From Streptomyces sp. 6-11-2 (lineage in GTDB: Bacteria > Actinomycetota > Actinomycetes > Streptomycetales > Streptomycetaceae), in contig NZ_BJOR01000001.1 in assembly GCF_006540305.1 (NCBI RefSeq), positions 6,200,001 through 6,264,000 of the forward strand: a DNA stretch of 64,000 nt. The letters are read 5' to 3'. Position numbers and translations under genes: made by a program. The notes below the pieces were generated by a model, which worked only from the letters and a program-made list of their open reading frames with translations, made no database searches and was not told where the DNA came from. Positions 1-8,739 of this stretch are shown here, in pieces. Positions within the stretch are counted from its first letter, which is position 1. The number at the start of each line of letters is the position of its first letter.

Positions 1-1219
1 CGGGCAGGGCCTCGGGCCCCCGGATCAACGCGCCCTTTCTGAAGGGCACTTGCTCCGGGGACACCGCGAGCCGCAGATTCGGCACCCGGTCCAGCAGGGC
101 GTCCACCAGCAGTTCCGACTCCAGCCGGGCCAACTGGCCGCCCGGGCAGTAGTGCGGGCCGAAGCCGAACGCCACGTGCGGGTTCGGACTGCGCGTGAGG
201 TCGATCGTCCCGGGGTCGGGGAAGACGTCCGGATCGCGGTTGGCGGCCAGGTACGACACGTAGACCGCGTCGCCCGCCCGGATCCGCACCCCCTTGATCT
301 CCACGTCCTCCAGGGCGATCCGGGACAGCCCGACCGCGTTGCGGTGCGGGATGTAGCGCAGCAGCTCGTCGATGGCCCGGGGGCGGATCCGCCGGTCCGC
401 GCGCAGCCGGTCGGCCAGCTCGGGACGGCTCAGCAGGACGTAGAACATCTGCCCGCTGTTGCCGGTGACCGCCTCGCCGCCGATCTGCAGGAGGATCGCG
501 AGGCCCACGGCCTGCGCCAGGGCGATCTCACGGCGTGCCACGGCGGTCCCGAGCAGTGAGGCGATGTCCTCGCCGGCGCTGTCCGCGCGGGCGTCGAGGA
601 GCTCGGCGAAGTACGTGCCCATCTCCTCCCTGGCCTGCTCGCCGGCGGCGGCGCCGTGCGCGGAGGACAGGATCAGCCGGGTCCAGGCGTGCATCCCCTG
701 CCGGTCCGCGGCCGGCACCCCCATCAGTTCGCAGATGACCGCGATCGGGAACGGGCTGAGCACCTCGGCGGTCAGGTCGGCGGGCGGGCCGTTCGCGAGC
801 AGGTCGTCGACCAGTTCGTCCAGCATCCGCCGGGCGCTGTCCCGCACCCGCTCGACACCGTGCGCGGTGAGGGCGGGGGCGACCGTGCGGCGCAGCCGGG
901 TGTGGTCGGGCGGGTCCAGGAAGCCGACCGCGTCGGGGGCCGGGATGAAGTGCGGGGCCAGCCTGGTGATCTGCCGGTCGACGACCGCCTCGCGGCTGAA
1001 CCGGGGGTCGTTGGCGACCGTCCGCACGTCGTCCATGCGGGTCACCAGCCACGCCCAGCCCTCGCCGTTGGGCAGCTCGATACGGGTGACCGGGCCCTGC
1101 TCCATCAGCTCGGAGAGCACCGGGTCGAAGGCCACGCCCGTCAGGTCGAACGCCGGCCAGTGCCGGACCGGCGGCGCCGTCCCGGTGCGCGCCTCCTCGA
1201 CGAGCGTCTCCTCGGTCAT
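1..1219 (-). CDS. cyp158A2: Cytochrome P450, CYP158A2-like (3' end cut by window edge)
   Basis: Heme-thiolate monooxygenase expected to couple flaviolin, the oxidised RppA product, into bi- and triflaviolin pigments, as CYP158A2 of S. coelicolor does. The heme loop FGFGPHYCPGG carries the cysteine ligand near the C-terminus, and the ExxR motif is seen in AIDELLRYI. The I-helix reads IGGEAVTGNS, so the acid-alcohol pair is atypical: the conserved Thr is replaced by Ala, a known hallmark of CYP158A2. About 406 codons are present, so only the last few residues are missing beyond base 1. The ATG at 1219 overlaps the rppA stop (ATGA), so the two genes are translationally coupled. The identity rests on recognising the protein by eye together with its neighbour. 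Confidence 0.93.
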   Translation of the reverse strand, partial: MTEETLVEEARTGTAPPVRHWPAFDLTGVAFDPVLSELMEQGPVTRIELPNGEGWAWLVTRMDDVRTVANDPRFSREAVVDRQITRLAPHFIPAPDAVGFLDPPDHTRLRRTVAPALTAHGVERVRDSARRMLDELVDDLLANGPPADLTAEVLSPFPIAVICELMGVPAADRQGMHAWTRLILSSAHGAAAGEQAREEMGTYFAELLDARADSAGEDIASLLGTAVARREIALAQAVGLAILLQIGGEAVTGNSGQMFYVLLSRPELADRLRADRRIRPRAIDELLRYIPHRNAVGLSRIALEDVEIKGVRIRAGDAVYVSYLAANRDPDVFPDPGTIDLTRSPNPHVAFGFGPHYCPGGQLARLESELLVDALLDRVPNLRLAVSPEQVPFRKGALIRGPEALP

Positions 1220-2274
1220 GCCCTGCCTCCGGCCTGCCAGTAGCCGAGCGACATCTCGGCGGTGATGCCGGGGCCGAACCCGGCGAGCAGTCCGCGCGCC
1301 CGGTCCTCGGTGCCGCCGTCGTCGAACAGCCGGCGCAGCGCGTCCAGGACGACGGCGCTGGCGATGTTGCCGTACTCGGTGAGCGTGGCCCGGCTGAACC
1401 GGAACGCGTGCGGCTCGACGTTCAGGAACTTGCTGAGGTCGTCCAGGATGCGTGGGCCACCCGCGTGGATGACGTAGAAGTCCAGGTCGGAGGCGTCCCA
1501 GCCGTGCACTCCGGCCAGGTCCCGCAGGGCCGGGGCGAGCGGCTCCATCGTGGTGGGCACCCGCTTGTCCAGCATGAAGTGGAATCCGGTCGCCCGGACG
1601 TCGTAGGCGATCCACTCCTCGGTCTTGGGGATCAGGTACGAGCCGTTGCGCTCCAGCCGGACGCCCGTGCCGCCGGTGCCGCGGACCACGGCCGCGGCGA
1701 TGCCGTCGCCGAACAGGCCGTTGGAGAGCAGGGAGCCGACGCCGAGGTCGGTGGGCTGGTAGCACAGCGAGCAGAACTCGCAGGCCACGATGAGCGCGTT
1801 GGCGTCCGGGTAGGCCGTGCAGAAGTCGTGGGCCCGGTTGATCGCGGCGCCCCCGGCCGCACAGCCCAGCTGGGCTATGGGGAGCTGCCGGGTGGTCGAG
1901 TCGAACTCCATCTCGTTGATCAGCCACGCGGTGAGCGAGGGCATCATGAAGCCCGTGCACGACACGTAGATGATGACATCGATGTCCCGGGCCAGGAGCT
2001 CGGCGTCGTCGAGAGCCCGCTGGATGACCGCGGGGACCCGGGCCTTCGCCTCCTGCTCGTAGAGCTTGTTGCGCTCCTCGAAGCCGGGGTGCTTGAGGGT
2101 CTCCTCGATGGGCTGCACGATGTGCCGGGTCCGCACGCCGGTGTTCTCGATCAGTCGGAGGGCCAGGGGGAGTTGCGGGTGGTCCGCGTGGCGGGAGCGC
2201 GCGAGCTCCAGTGTCTCCTCCATCGTGATCACGTGCTCTGGAACGGACACCGAGGGTCTGCACAAAGTCGCCAT
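1216..2274 (-). CDS. rppA: Type III polyketide synthase RppA (1,3,6,8-tetrahydroxynaphthalene synthase)
   Basis: Homodimeric chalcone-synthase-fold enzyme that condenses five malonyl-CoA into 1,3,6,8-tetrahydroxynaphthalene, which oxidises to flaviolin and feeds red-brown pigment and melanin. The 352-residue protein starts MATLCRPSVSVPEH. The Cys-His-Asn triad falls at C138 (QLGCAAGGAA), H270 (YVIHAGGPR) and N303 (EYGNIAS), the RppA positions. I chose the ATG at 2274 because the family begins MATLCRP; the frame stays open 21 codons further upstream. A modest GAAAGCAGG ribosome site precedes it. A P450 follows with an ATGA overlap, giving a two-gene pigment operon. Confidence 0.96.
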   Translation of the reverse strand: MATLCRPSVSVPEHVITMEETLELARSRHADHPQLPLALRLIENTGVRTRHIVQPIEETLKHPGFEERNKLYEQEAKARVPAVIQRALDDAELLARDIDVIIYVSCTGFMMPSLTAWLINEMEFDSTTRQLPIAQLGCAAGGAAINRAHDFCTAYPDANALIVACEFCSLCYQPTDLGVGSLLSNGLFGDGIAAAVVRGTGGTGVRLERNGSYLIPKTEEWIAYDVRATGFHFMLDKRVPTTMEPLAPALRDLAGVHGWDASDLDFYVIHAGGPRILDDLSKFLNVEPHAFRFSRATLTEYGNIASAVVLDALRRLFDDGGTEDRARGLLAGFGPGITAEMSLGYWQAGGRA

Positions 2275-3052
2275 GAGCCGTGCCTGCTTTCGCCTTCCGG
2301 AAGGCCGGTTGCCGCCCGGGGAGGGTGCTGCACCCAAAAAGGTGGCTTATCCACGATCACCCGGGAGAGCGACAATCTTCTCGCGGAACTACTCCAATCC
2401 GGCGACGGCGAACAGGGCCCGGCGGGCTCGCGAGGCTTGGCTCCGGAGGACGGGGAACCGGCCTCCGCGGCCGGAAAACGCCTGCTCATAGGCTTGAGGT
2501 CGCGCTCCGTCACGAGCCTCGCGGCCCGCTCCGTCCGCCACCCACCACAGGAAGATCCATGCCGCGCCTCCTGAGCCCCCGGGGGCGGGCGTCGGCGTCA
2601 GCCTTCAGGAGTACGGCGCCCGCCCGTACGGAGGGAGCCGCCGTCGCTGCGGCTGAGGAGCGGGCGCCGCGCAGGCGCACGGCCGGGCTCCGTGTCTCGG
2701 GGCGGGGCGGGGCGGGGCGAGGCGAGGGCGAGGCGACGCACCGGAGCGCCCGCCGGGCCGCGGCAGCCGGTCCGGCGCCGCGGCGCTCCCGTCGGCCTGC
2801 AGGCCCGGTCCGTCCGGTCAGCCGGAGGCGGTTCCGCAGTCGCGGGCGAGGCGAGGTGGGGCGCGACGTGACGGGGCAGGGCCGGGCGGGCGGGAGGTGC
2901 CGAAGCGGCCGCCGGGTCACCTCGCCACCACCCCGCGTGGCGCGTACATCGCCGAGACGGCAGCCGTGGGCGGGTCCCGTCGGCTCGGTCCGTCCGGGAG
3001 GCGGTGCTGCCGCTGTCGATGAGGCGGGGCAGGGCCAGGCGCCGCCGAAGCG
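2275..3052. other. Gene-poor 778-bp stretch upstream of rppA
   Basis: No convincing gene on either strand; the open frames here have low-complexity Arg/Pro/Ala/Gly translations typical of GC-driven shadows. It must contain the rppA promoter. It holds runs of GGGGC/GAGGC at about 2700-2740. A 19-bp exact direct repeat occurs at 2817-2835 and 3052-3070, the second copy lying at the 3' end of the next gene. A further short repeat, GGTCCGTCCGG, lies at about 2807 and 2987. It may be a partly duplicated, degraded segment. Confidence 0.5.
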
Positions 3053-3292
3053 TCAGCCGGAGGCGGTTCCACTGCTGTGGGCGATGCAGGCCACGTCGAT
3101 GCGGTCGGCCAGCTTGGCCAGCTCGATGGTCAGCGCGGCCACCGTGTCCTCGTCGAGACCCTCCTGGCCGGCCTCCACCAGCCGCAGCCACCGGCCGCCG
3201 ACCGTGCGCAGCAGCTTGCTCACGTCCGCCGCGGCCACCTGCAAGGTACCGCGGTCGTCGACGATCAGAGGCAGAGTCACTTCGCGGTTCAC
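3053..3292 (-). CDS. Small conserved protein of unknown function (79 aa)
   Basis: Function not recognised. The protein reads as a compact soluble domain: a beta-rich start (REVTLPLIVDDRGTLQVAA) followed by helices rich in Leu/Glu (VAALTIELAKLADRID). A GTG at 3292 fits the length of the family I remember next to rppA in other Streptomyces; an ATG 30 codons upstream would overlap the preceding gene and adds unlike sequence. It lies 25 bp downstream of the aldehyde dehydrogenase on the same strand, so it is probably co-transcribed. I recall proteins like it being filed under a Streptomyces DUF, but cannot confirm that here. Confidence 0.75.
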   Translation of the reverse strand: MNREVTLPLIVDDRGTLQVAAADVSKLLRTVGGRWLRLVEAGQEGLDEDTVAALTIELAKLADRIDVACIAHSSGTASG

Positions 3293-3317
3293 AAAGGGGA
3301 TCGTAGCCGTGGAAGCC

Positions 3318-4703
3318 TCATGCCCCGTGCCACACGGTGGTGATGTTGCAGAACTCGCGGATTCCGTGCCCGGACAGCTCACGTCCGTACCCCGACCGCT
3401 TCACACCGCCGAACGGGAACGCCGGGTGCGAGGCGGTCATCCCGTTGATGTACACCCCGCCCGCCTCCAGGTCCCGTACGAACCGTTCCACCTCGGTCTC
3501 GTCCTCGGTCCAGACGTTGGAACTCAGACCGAAGGGCGAGTCGTTGGCGATGAGTACCGCCTCGTCGAGGTCGGTCGCCCGGTACAGCGTGGCCACCGGA
3601 CCGAACGCCTCCTCGCGGTGGATGCGCATCTCGCGGGTGATGCCGGACAGCACGGTGGGCGGGTAGTACCAGCCGGGCCGGTCGGGCCGTTCGCCACCGC
3701 ACAGCACATGGGCCCCGCCGCGCCGGGCGTCGTCGACGAGCTCCTCCAGGTCCGCCCGGCCCCGCTCGCTGGACAGCGGCCCGACGTCGGTGTCCTCCTG
3801 CAACGGTTCGCCGATCCGCAGCGCCCTCATACCGGCCACGAAGCGCTCGGCGAAGGCGTCGTGGACGTCCGTGTGCACGATGAACCGCTTGGCCGCGATG
3901 CAGGACTGGCCGTTGTTCTGCACCCGCGCGGTCACCGCGACCCCGGCGGCCCGGTCGATGTCGGCCGACGGCATCACGATGAACGGGTCGCTGCCGCCCA
4001 GCTCCAGCACCGTCTTCTTGATCATCTCCCCGGCGGTGGACGCCACCGCCCGCCCGGCCGGTTCGCTGCCGGTCAGGGTGGCCGCCTTCACGCGCTCGTC
4101 GCGCAGGATGTCGTCGACCGCTCCGGAGCCGATGAGCAGGGTCTGGAAACAGCCCTCGGCGAAGCCCGCCCGGTGGAACAGGTCCTCCAGGTACAGGGCC
4201 GTCTGCGGCACGTTGGAGGCGTGCTTGAGCAGGCCGACGTTGCCGGCCATCAGGGCGGGCGCGGCGAAGCGGATCACCTGCCACAGCGGGAAGTTCCAGG
4301 GCATGACGGCCAGCACCGGTCCGAGCGGCCGGTAGCGGACCAGGGCGCGGGAGGCCCCGGAGTCCTTCACGTCCGACTCGGCGGGCCGCTCGTCGGCGAG
4401 GAGTTCCTCGGCGTGCTCGGCGTACCAGCGCATCGCCTTGGCGCACTTCGCGGCCTCCGCGCGGGCCTGCTTGACCGGCTTGCCCATCTCCGTGGTCATG
4501 ACACGGGCGATCTCCTCCTGGTCCTCGTCGAGGAGGGCGGCGGCCCTGTTCATCAGCCGGGCCCGCTCGGCGCAGGCCGTCGTCCGGTACGTACGGAACG
4601 TGGCCTGCGCGAGCTGGAGCCGGCGCTCGATCTCCTCCTCGCCCATGGCCTCGTACGTCTTGAGCGTCTCGCCGTTGGCCGGGTTCACCGTGGCGATGGA
4701 CAT
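3318..4703 (-). CDS. NAD(P)-dependent aldehyde dehydrogenase, succinate-semialdehyde dehydrogenase type
   Basis: 461-residue ALDH-superfamily enzyme, probably oxidising succinic semialdehyde to succinate in GABA or 4-aminobutyrate breakdown. The cofactor-binding MPWNFPLWQ segment, the general-base Glu in VLELGGSDPF and the nucleophile Cys in NNGQSCIAAKRF are all in order. The GQSCIAAKR sequence is typical of the GabD/Sad branch. The ATG at 4703 gives the expected N-terminus (IATVNPANGETLKTYE). It lies on the same strand as the small protein downstream and the DNA repair pair upstream, with 76 bp before it for a promoter. The exact semialdehyde substrate is inferred from family. Confidence 0.9.
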   Translation of the reverse strand: MSIATVNPANGETLKTYEAMGEEEIERRLQLAQATFRTYRTTACAERARLMNRAAALLDEDQEEIARVMTTEMGKPVKQARAEAAKCAKAMRWYAEHAEELLADERPAESDVKDSGASRALVRYRPLGPVLAVMPWNFPLWQVIRFAAPALMAGNVGLLKHASNVPQTALYLEDLFHRAGFAEGCFQTLLIGSGAVDDILRDERVKAATLTGSEPAGRAVASTAGEMIKKTVLELGGSDPFIVMPSADIDRAAGVAVTARVQNNGQSCIAAKRFIVHTDVHDAFAERFVAGMRALRIGEPLQEDTDVGPLSSERGRADLEELVDDARRGGAHVLCGGERPDRPGWYYPPTVLSGITREMRIHREEAFGPVATLYRATDLDEAVLIANDSPFGLSSNVWTEDETEVERFVRDLEAGGVYINGMTASHPAFPFGGVKRSGYGRELSGHGIREFCNITTVWHGA

Positions 4704-4779
4704 GGCTGACCTCCCCTATGACGGGCTGTGCTTCGACCTTCCCGCGCCGCGGTGCCGATCGCAACGCGTGGGGTCCTCG

Positions 4780-5253
4780 TCAGAGCGAGTGCTCGGCCAG
4801 GCGGTCGAGAAACGCGGTCTGGGCCGTGACGATCACCTCGCGGGCCCGGTCCAGACCGAGCCAGGCCACCCGGTCGAGCTCCGGGAACTCCTGGGTGCGT
4901 CCGGACCGCGGCGGCCACTCCATGGTGAAGGTGCCGGGGACGATCGCCGCCGGGTCGAGGTCGCCCTCGATCGCCCAGGCGGTGACGGTCTTGCCGTTCG
5001 TCTGCCGGACCTCGCCCAGCGGTACGGCCTCCCCGCCCGGCGGCGGCAGCCCCAGCTCCTCCCGGAACTCGCGGCGGGCCGCCTCCCATGCGGGTTCCTC
5101 CGGGTCGTACTCGCCCTTCGGCACCGTCCACGCCCCCGCCTCCCGCCGGGCGAAGAAGGGGCCGCCCATGTGTCCGAGAAGCACCTCCAGGCCGTCGCCG
5201 GAGCGCCGGTACAACAGCAGACCGGCACTGCGCCGGCCCCGCCGGGCGCTCAT
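4780..5253 (-). CDS. NUDIX hydrolase (MutT-like)
   Basis: 157-residue NUDIX-fold pyrophosphohydrolase. The complete Nudix box is visible at about residues 47-69 (GEYDPEEPAWEAARREF then REELGL), matching G-x5-E-x7-REUxEExGU. The ATG at 5253 overlaps the stop of the upstream DNA ligase (ATGA), so the two are made together. Such proteins clean up oxidised or non-canonical nucleotides; the ligase pairing suggests a role in nucleotide or DNA-end sanitation, but the substrate cannot be read from the sequence. Confidence 0.92.
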   Translation of the reverse strand: MSARRGRRSAGLLLYRRSGDGLEVLLGHMGGPFFARREAGAWTVPKGEYDPEEPAWEAARREFREELGLPPPGGEAVPLGEVRQTNGKTVTAWAIEGDLDPAAIVPGTFTMEWPPRSGRTQEFPELDRVAWLGLDRAREVIVTAQTAFLDRLAEHSL

Positions 5254-6788
5254 GGCGCGATCTCCGGGTGCGCGGCCAGCAGCGTCGCGACGCTGTCGGC
5301 GTCCTCGGGCCGCTTGTCCTCGCGGTAGCGCACGACCCGGGCGAAGCGGAGGGTCACGCCCGCCGGGTAGCGGGTGGACCGTTGCAGGCCGTCGTAGGCG
5401 ATCTCGACGACGAGTTCGGGGCGCACGGTCACCACCCAGCCGTCGTCCTCGACGGCGAGCCGGCGCAGTCGCTCGGTCTGCCAGGCCAGCATCGCGTCCG
5501 TCATGCCCTTGAACGTCTTGCCGAGCATCGCGAAGCCGCCGTCGGCGGTGCGTGCGCCCAGGTGCAGGTTGGACAGTTTGCCGGTGCGGCGGCCGTGGCC
5601 CCACTCGGCGGCCAGGACCACCAGGTCCAGGGTGTGCACGGGCTTCACCTTGAGCCAGGCCGCGCCTCGCCGGCCCGCGCTGTAGGCGGCGTCGAGGGCC
5701 TTGACGACCACACCCTCGTGGCCGCGCCGCAGCGTCTCGGCCAGGAACCGTTCGGCCTCGCCCACGTCGTCCGGTCCGGACACCAGGGTGCGCCTGACCC
5801 GCATCGGCTCCGGCACCAGACGGGCCAGCTCGGCGTGGCGCTCGGTCAGCGGCAGGTCGAGCAGGTCGCGGTCGCCGACCGACAGCGCGTCGAAGAAGAC
5901 GGGGGAGACGGGGACCGCCTCGGCGGCCGTGGCCACGTCGACACGCGAGCCCACGCGTCCGGCGGTCTCCTGGAACGAGCGCGGCCGCCCGTCCGCCCCG
6001 AAGGAGATGACTTCGCCGTCCAGGATGAACCGTACGCCGTTCAACTCCCGTGCGGCCGCCGTCAGTTCCGGAAGCCGGTCGGTGATGTCGTCCAGGGTGC
6101 GGGTGTGCACCCGTACGGTGTCGCCGTCCCGGTGGACCTGGACCCGGATGCCGTCGAGTTTCTCCTCGACGGCGCACGCGCCGAGCCGTTCGACCGCCTC
6201 GGCCACGGAGGACGCGCTGTGCGCCAGCATCGGCAGGACCGGGCGGCCGACGGTGAGCCGGAAGCGCTCCAGCGCCGGCGGGCCGTCCGCGAGCAGTGCC
6301 TGGGCCACCGTCTGCAGTGATCCGGCCAGCATCACCGCCCGCCGCACGTCCGCCGGGGGCGCGCCCGTCGCCCCGGCCAGCGCCTCGACGGCGATGGCGT
6401 CCAGCGCCCCCTGCCGGACCTCCCCGGTGAGCAGCCCCCGCAGGAACCGCTGCTCGTCCTCGGTCGCCGCGCCCATCAACTCACCGACGATCCGGGCGCG
6501 TTCCGCCTGCGACCCGGGCCCGGACACCTTGCCGAGCTCGCTCAGCCGGGCGTCCACCTCGCGCACGGTGAGAGACGCCTCGGCGGCCGGGGCGACCCGG
6601 CGGCCGAGCACCTTCCAGCCCACCCCCAGCCGCCCCTGCGGCAGCCGGCCCGCCAGATACGGAATGACGACCGGCACATCCTCCGCCCCCGCCTCCCGGA
6701 ACAACTCCGCAAGCAGAACGATCTTCCGAGACCGCGCCGAGGCAGCGGCAACCTCCCGCGAAACCTGAGCCAACCGCGCGAGCAACAT
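5250..6788 (-). CDS. lig: ATP-dependent DNA ligase
   Basis: 512-residue ligase that seals nicks through a ligase-AMP intermediate. An N-terminal DNA-binding domain (about 1-170) precedes the nucleotidyltransferase domain with the adenylated lysine in EEKLDGIRV (about K210). Later motifs include FILDGEVISF, EGVVVKALD and WLKVKPVHTLD, followed by an OB domain ending in the RFARVVRYREDKRPEDAD segment typical of archaeal/actinobacterial type ligases. The ATG at 6788 gives MLLARLAQVS; an in-frame ATG five codons upstream is less likely. It is coupled to the NUDIX gene. It is an accessory ligase beside the housekeeping NAD-dependent enzyme. Confidence 0.94.
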   Translation of the reverse strand: MLLARLAQVSREVAAASARSRKIVLLAELFREAGAEDVPVVIPYLAGRLPQGRLGVGWKVLGRRVAPAAEASLTVREVDARLSELGKVSGPGSQAERARIVGELMGAATEDEQRFLRGLLTGEVRQGALDAIAVEALAGATGAPPADVRRAVMLAGSLQTVAQALLADGPPALERFRLTVGRPVLPMLAHSASSVAEAVERLGACAVEEKLDGIRVQVHRDGDTVRVHTRTLDDITDRLPELTAAARELNGVRFILDGEVISFGADGRPRSFQETAGRVGSRVDVATAAEAVPVSPVFFDALSVGDRDLLDLPLTERHAELARLVPEPMRVRRTLVSGPDDVGEAERFLAETLRRGHEGVVVKALDAAYSAGRRGAAWLKVKPVHTLDLVVLAAEWGHGRRTGKLSNLHLGARTADGGFAMLGKTFKGMTDAMLAWQTERLRRLAVEDDGWVVTVRPELVVEIAYDGLQRSTRYPAGVTLRFARVVRYREDKRPEDADSVATLLAAHPEIAP

Positions 6789-6965
6789 GCAGCCATGGTG
6801 CAACGCGGGACGCCGCCGTACACCCGGACGCCACCCCGCACACGGGCGTCGCCGTGCCGCTCGCGTGCGCGGCCTGTAAGCGAGCGTGGTCCCGCACGTG
6901 GACGTGGGCCTGAACCGGGCGCTGCCGGTACAGGGGTGGTGCCGTACTGGTGTCCTTCTGATGCC

Positions 6966-7973
6966 CTACACCAGGGCCGCGCCCCCCGCCGTCACCGCTG
7001 CGTCGAGGTCGGTGAACAGCAGTTCGCCGTTGATTGCCGCGCCGGCGCGGTAGCCGCGGCTGGCGGCGTTGATCACTTGCTCGGCGAAACCGCTCGCGTT
7101 TCCGGCCGACCACAGGCCGGGGACGGTCGTCAGGCCCCGTTCGTCGATCACCGGGAAGGCGCCGAACGGCGTCTCGCGCAGTTCGGCGCCCAGTTGCTGG
7201 AGCAGGTCGGTCCGCGGCAGCGCGCGCGGTGCGACGAACAGAGCCTCGCGGGCGTGCGTCGAGCCGTCGTCGAGGCGGACCCCGGTCAGCCGGTCCGCCT
7301 CGACGACGATCCCGGCCACCTCGCCGGGCACCACGCGGACACCGGCCGCGGCCAGCCTGCGCAGGTCGTCGTCGTTCAGCTCGTTCTCGCCGACCTCGTG
7401 CAGGAAGAGCGTCACGTCCTTGGACCACTGGGTCACCATCAGCGCCTGGTGGACGCTCAGCGGGGTCGTGGCGAGCACGCCGAAGGCCTGGTCGCGCACC
7501 TCCCAGCCGTGGCAGTACGGGCAGTGCAGGACGTCGCGGCCGAAGCGTTCGGCGAGGCCCGGGACCGCCGGGAGCTCGTCCTTCAGGCCGGTGGCGACGA
7601 CCATCTGCCGGGCGTGGACCGTGCGCCCTCCGGCCAGCGTCACGTCGAACTCACCCCCGGCGTCCCGGACGGCCTCCACCGCCCGGTCCCGGACCAGTTC
7701 GACCCCGTACCGCTCGATCTCCTCGCGGCCGGCGGCGAGGAACCGCTCCGGGGACATGCCGTCCCGGGACAGGAAGCCCTGCATGTGCGCGGACGGAGCG
7801 TTGCGCGGCTCGCCCGCGTCGACGACCAGCGTGCGCCGCCTGGCCCGGCCGAGGACCAGCGCGGCGGACAGGCCCGCCGCGCCGCCTCCCACGACGACGG
7901 CCTCGTACTTCTCGGCCTGCACAGCCTGCACAACCTGCTCGGCCGGCTCGGTCTTCCCGCTCTTCTCGGTCAT
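6966..7973 (-). CDS. Thioredoxin-reductase-like FAD/NAD(P) flavoprotein
   Basis: 335-residue two-dinucleotide-domain flavoprotein. The FAD motif VVVGGGAAGLSAAL lies near residue 26, a redox pair C151-P-Y-C154 in HCPYCHGWE, and a C-terminal FAD motif near LWSAGNASGF. The Cys pair is CPYC rather than the CATC of classical thioredoxin reductase. Together with the absence of an adjacent thioredoxin gene, this suggests an orphan member that may reduce another disulfide partner or act as an oxidase-type enzyme. The ATG at 7973 has an excellent GGAGG 8 nt upstream. It diverges from the XRE-cupin gene, its probable regulator. Confidence 0.88.
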   Translation of the reverse strand: MTEKSGKTEPAEQVVQAVQAEKYEAVVVGGGAAGLSAALVLGRARRRTLVVDAGEPRNAPSAHMQGFLSRDGMSPERFLAAGREEIERYGVELVRDRAVEAVRDAGGEFDVTLAGGRTVHARQMVVATGLKDELPAVPGLAERFGRDVLHCPYCHGWEVRDQAFGVLATTPLSVHQALMVTQWSKDVTLFLHEVGENELNDDDLRRLAAAGVRVVPGEVAGIVVEADRLTGVRLDDGSTHAREALFVAPRALPRTDLLQQLGAELRETPFGAFPVIDERGLTTVPGLWSAGNASGFAEQVINAASRGYRAGAAINGELLFTDLDAAVTAGGAALV

Positions 7974-8015
7974 GGTGACCACCTCCACGGAGAAGGTCGT
8001 CCGTCCGGTGCCGGA

Positions 8016-8021
8016 TTGACA
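8016..8021 (+). promoter_or_regulatory. Candidate -35 hexamer in the divergent flavoprotein/XRE-cupin intergenic region
   Basis: A perfect TTGACA lies in the 91-bp region between two divergent genes and is preceded by an AT-richer stretch unusual for this window. No clean -10 follows at 16-18 bp, so this is only a suggestion. The region must hold promoters for both directions and the likely autoregulatory operator. Confidence 0.25.
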
Positions 8022-8064
8022 AACACATTTGCCGGTTCCGCAACCAAGGCAGCACTATCGAGAC

Positions 8065-8649
8065 ATGAGCATCGAGGACGTTCTGGCCGACGTGGGCCCC
8101 CGGCTGCGCCGGATACGCAAGGAACGGGAGGTCACCCTCTCCGCCCTCGCGGAGGCGACCGGGATCTCCGTCAGCACCCTGTCGCGCCTGGAGTCGGGCC
8201 TGCGCAAGCCCAGTCTGGAGCTGCTGCTGCCGATCGCCCAGGCCCATCGGATGCCGCTGGACGAACTGGTCGGAGCCCCTCCGGTGCGCGACCCGCGGGT
8301 ACGGGCCGAGCCGATCGTGCGCGGCGGCCGCACCCACTGGCCGCTGACCCGGCAGCCGGGCGGCCTGCAGGCGTTCAAGGTGCTGGAACCGAGGCGCAGG
8401 CTCGAACCGGACCCGCGGACGCACGAGGGCTACGAGTGGCTGTACGTGCTGTCCGGCAGGCTGCGGCTGGTGCTCGGCGGGCACGACGTGGTGCTCACGG
8501 CCGGTGAGGCGGCGGAGTTCGACACGCGCGTGCCGCACTGGTTCGGGTCGACGGGGGAGGGTCCGGTGGAGTTCCTGAGCCTGTTCGGGCCGCAGGGCGA
8601 GCGCATGCACGTACGGGCGCGACCGGCCCGCGGTGGCGAGGACGGCTGA
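8065..8649 (+). CDS. XRE-family regulator with C-terminal cupin domain
   Basis: 194-residue transcription factor. The N-terminal helix-turn-helix (about residues 9-65) is clear in LRRIRKEREVTLSALAEATG followed by ISVSTLSRLESGLRKPSLE. A single cupin sensor domain follows (about 100-185: YEWLYVLSGRLRLVLGG and FDTRVPHWFG). Such proteins bind a small ligand in the cupin and control a neighbouring metabolic gene. The ATG at 8065 (MSIEDVLADVG) is chosen over an upstream in-frame start because of family length. It diverges from the flavoprotein gene, the most obvious target. Confidence 0.92.
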   Translation: MSIEDVLADVGPRLRRIRKEREVTLSALAEATGISVSTLSRLESGLRKPSLELLLPIAQAHRMPLDELVGAPPVRDPRVRAEPIVRGGRTHWPLTRQPGGLQAFKVLEPRRRLEPDPRTHEGYEWLYVLSGRLRLVLGGHDVVLTAGEAAEFDTRVPHWFGSTGEGPVEFLSLFGPQGERMHVRARPARGGEDG

Positions 8650-8671
8650 CCGCGGGTGTTCCCCGAGGGGC

Positions 8672-8688
8672 AAGCGACTGCTTAGTAT
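8672..8688 (+). promoter_or_regulatory. Putative operator and -10 element of the acyl-CoA dehydrogenase operon
   Basis: The short inverted repeat AAGC-GACT-GCTT (8672-8683) abuts a TAGTAT hexamer (8683-8688) that could serve as a -10 box, about 50 bp before the first ATG of the operon. AAGCG-type half sites are common for TetR/FadR-like regulators of actinobacterial acyl-CoA genes, and an operator overlapping the -10 would repress. No -35 is obvious. No TetR gene lies in the window. Confidence 0.35.
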
Positions 8689-8739
8689 GCAATCGACCCG
8701 GTCAGACGACGCGACGACGCGGTCCCCTGGAGGCGGCGC

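Noticed and set aside
2280..4709. Plus-strand open frame of about 800 codons across the rppA upstream gap
   Set aside because: It runs antisense through the aldehyde dehydrogenase gene and has an Arg/Pro/Gly-rich translation; no ribosome site.
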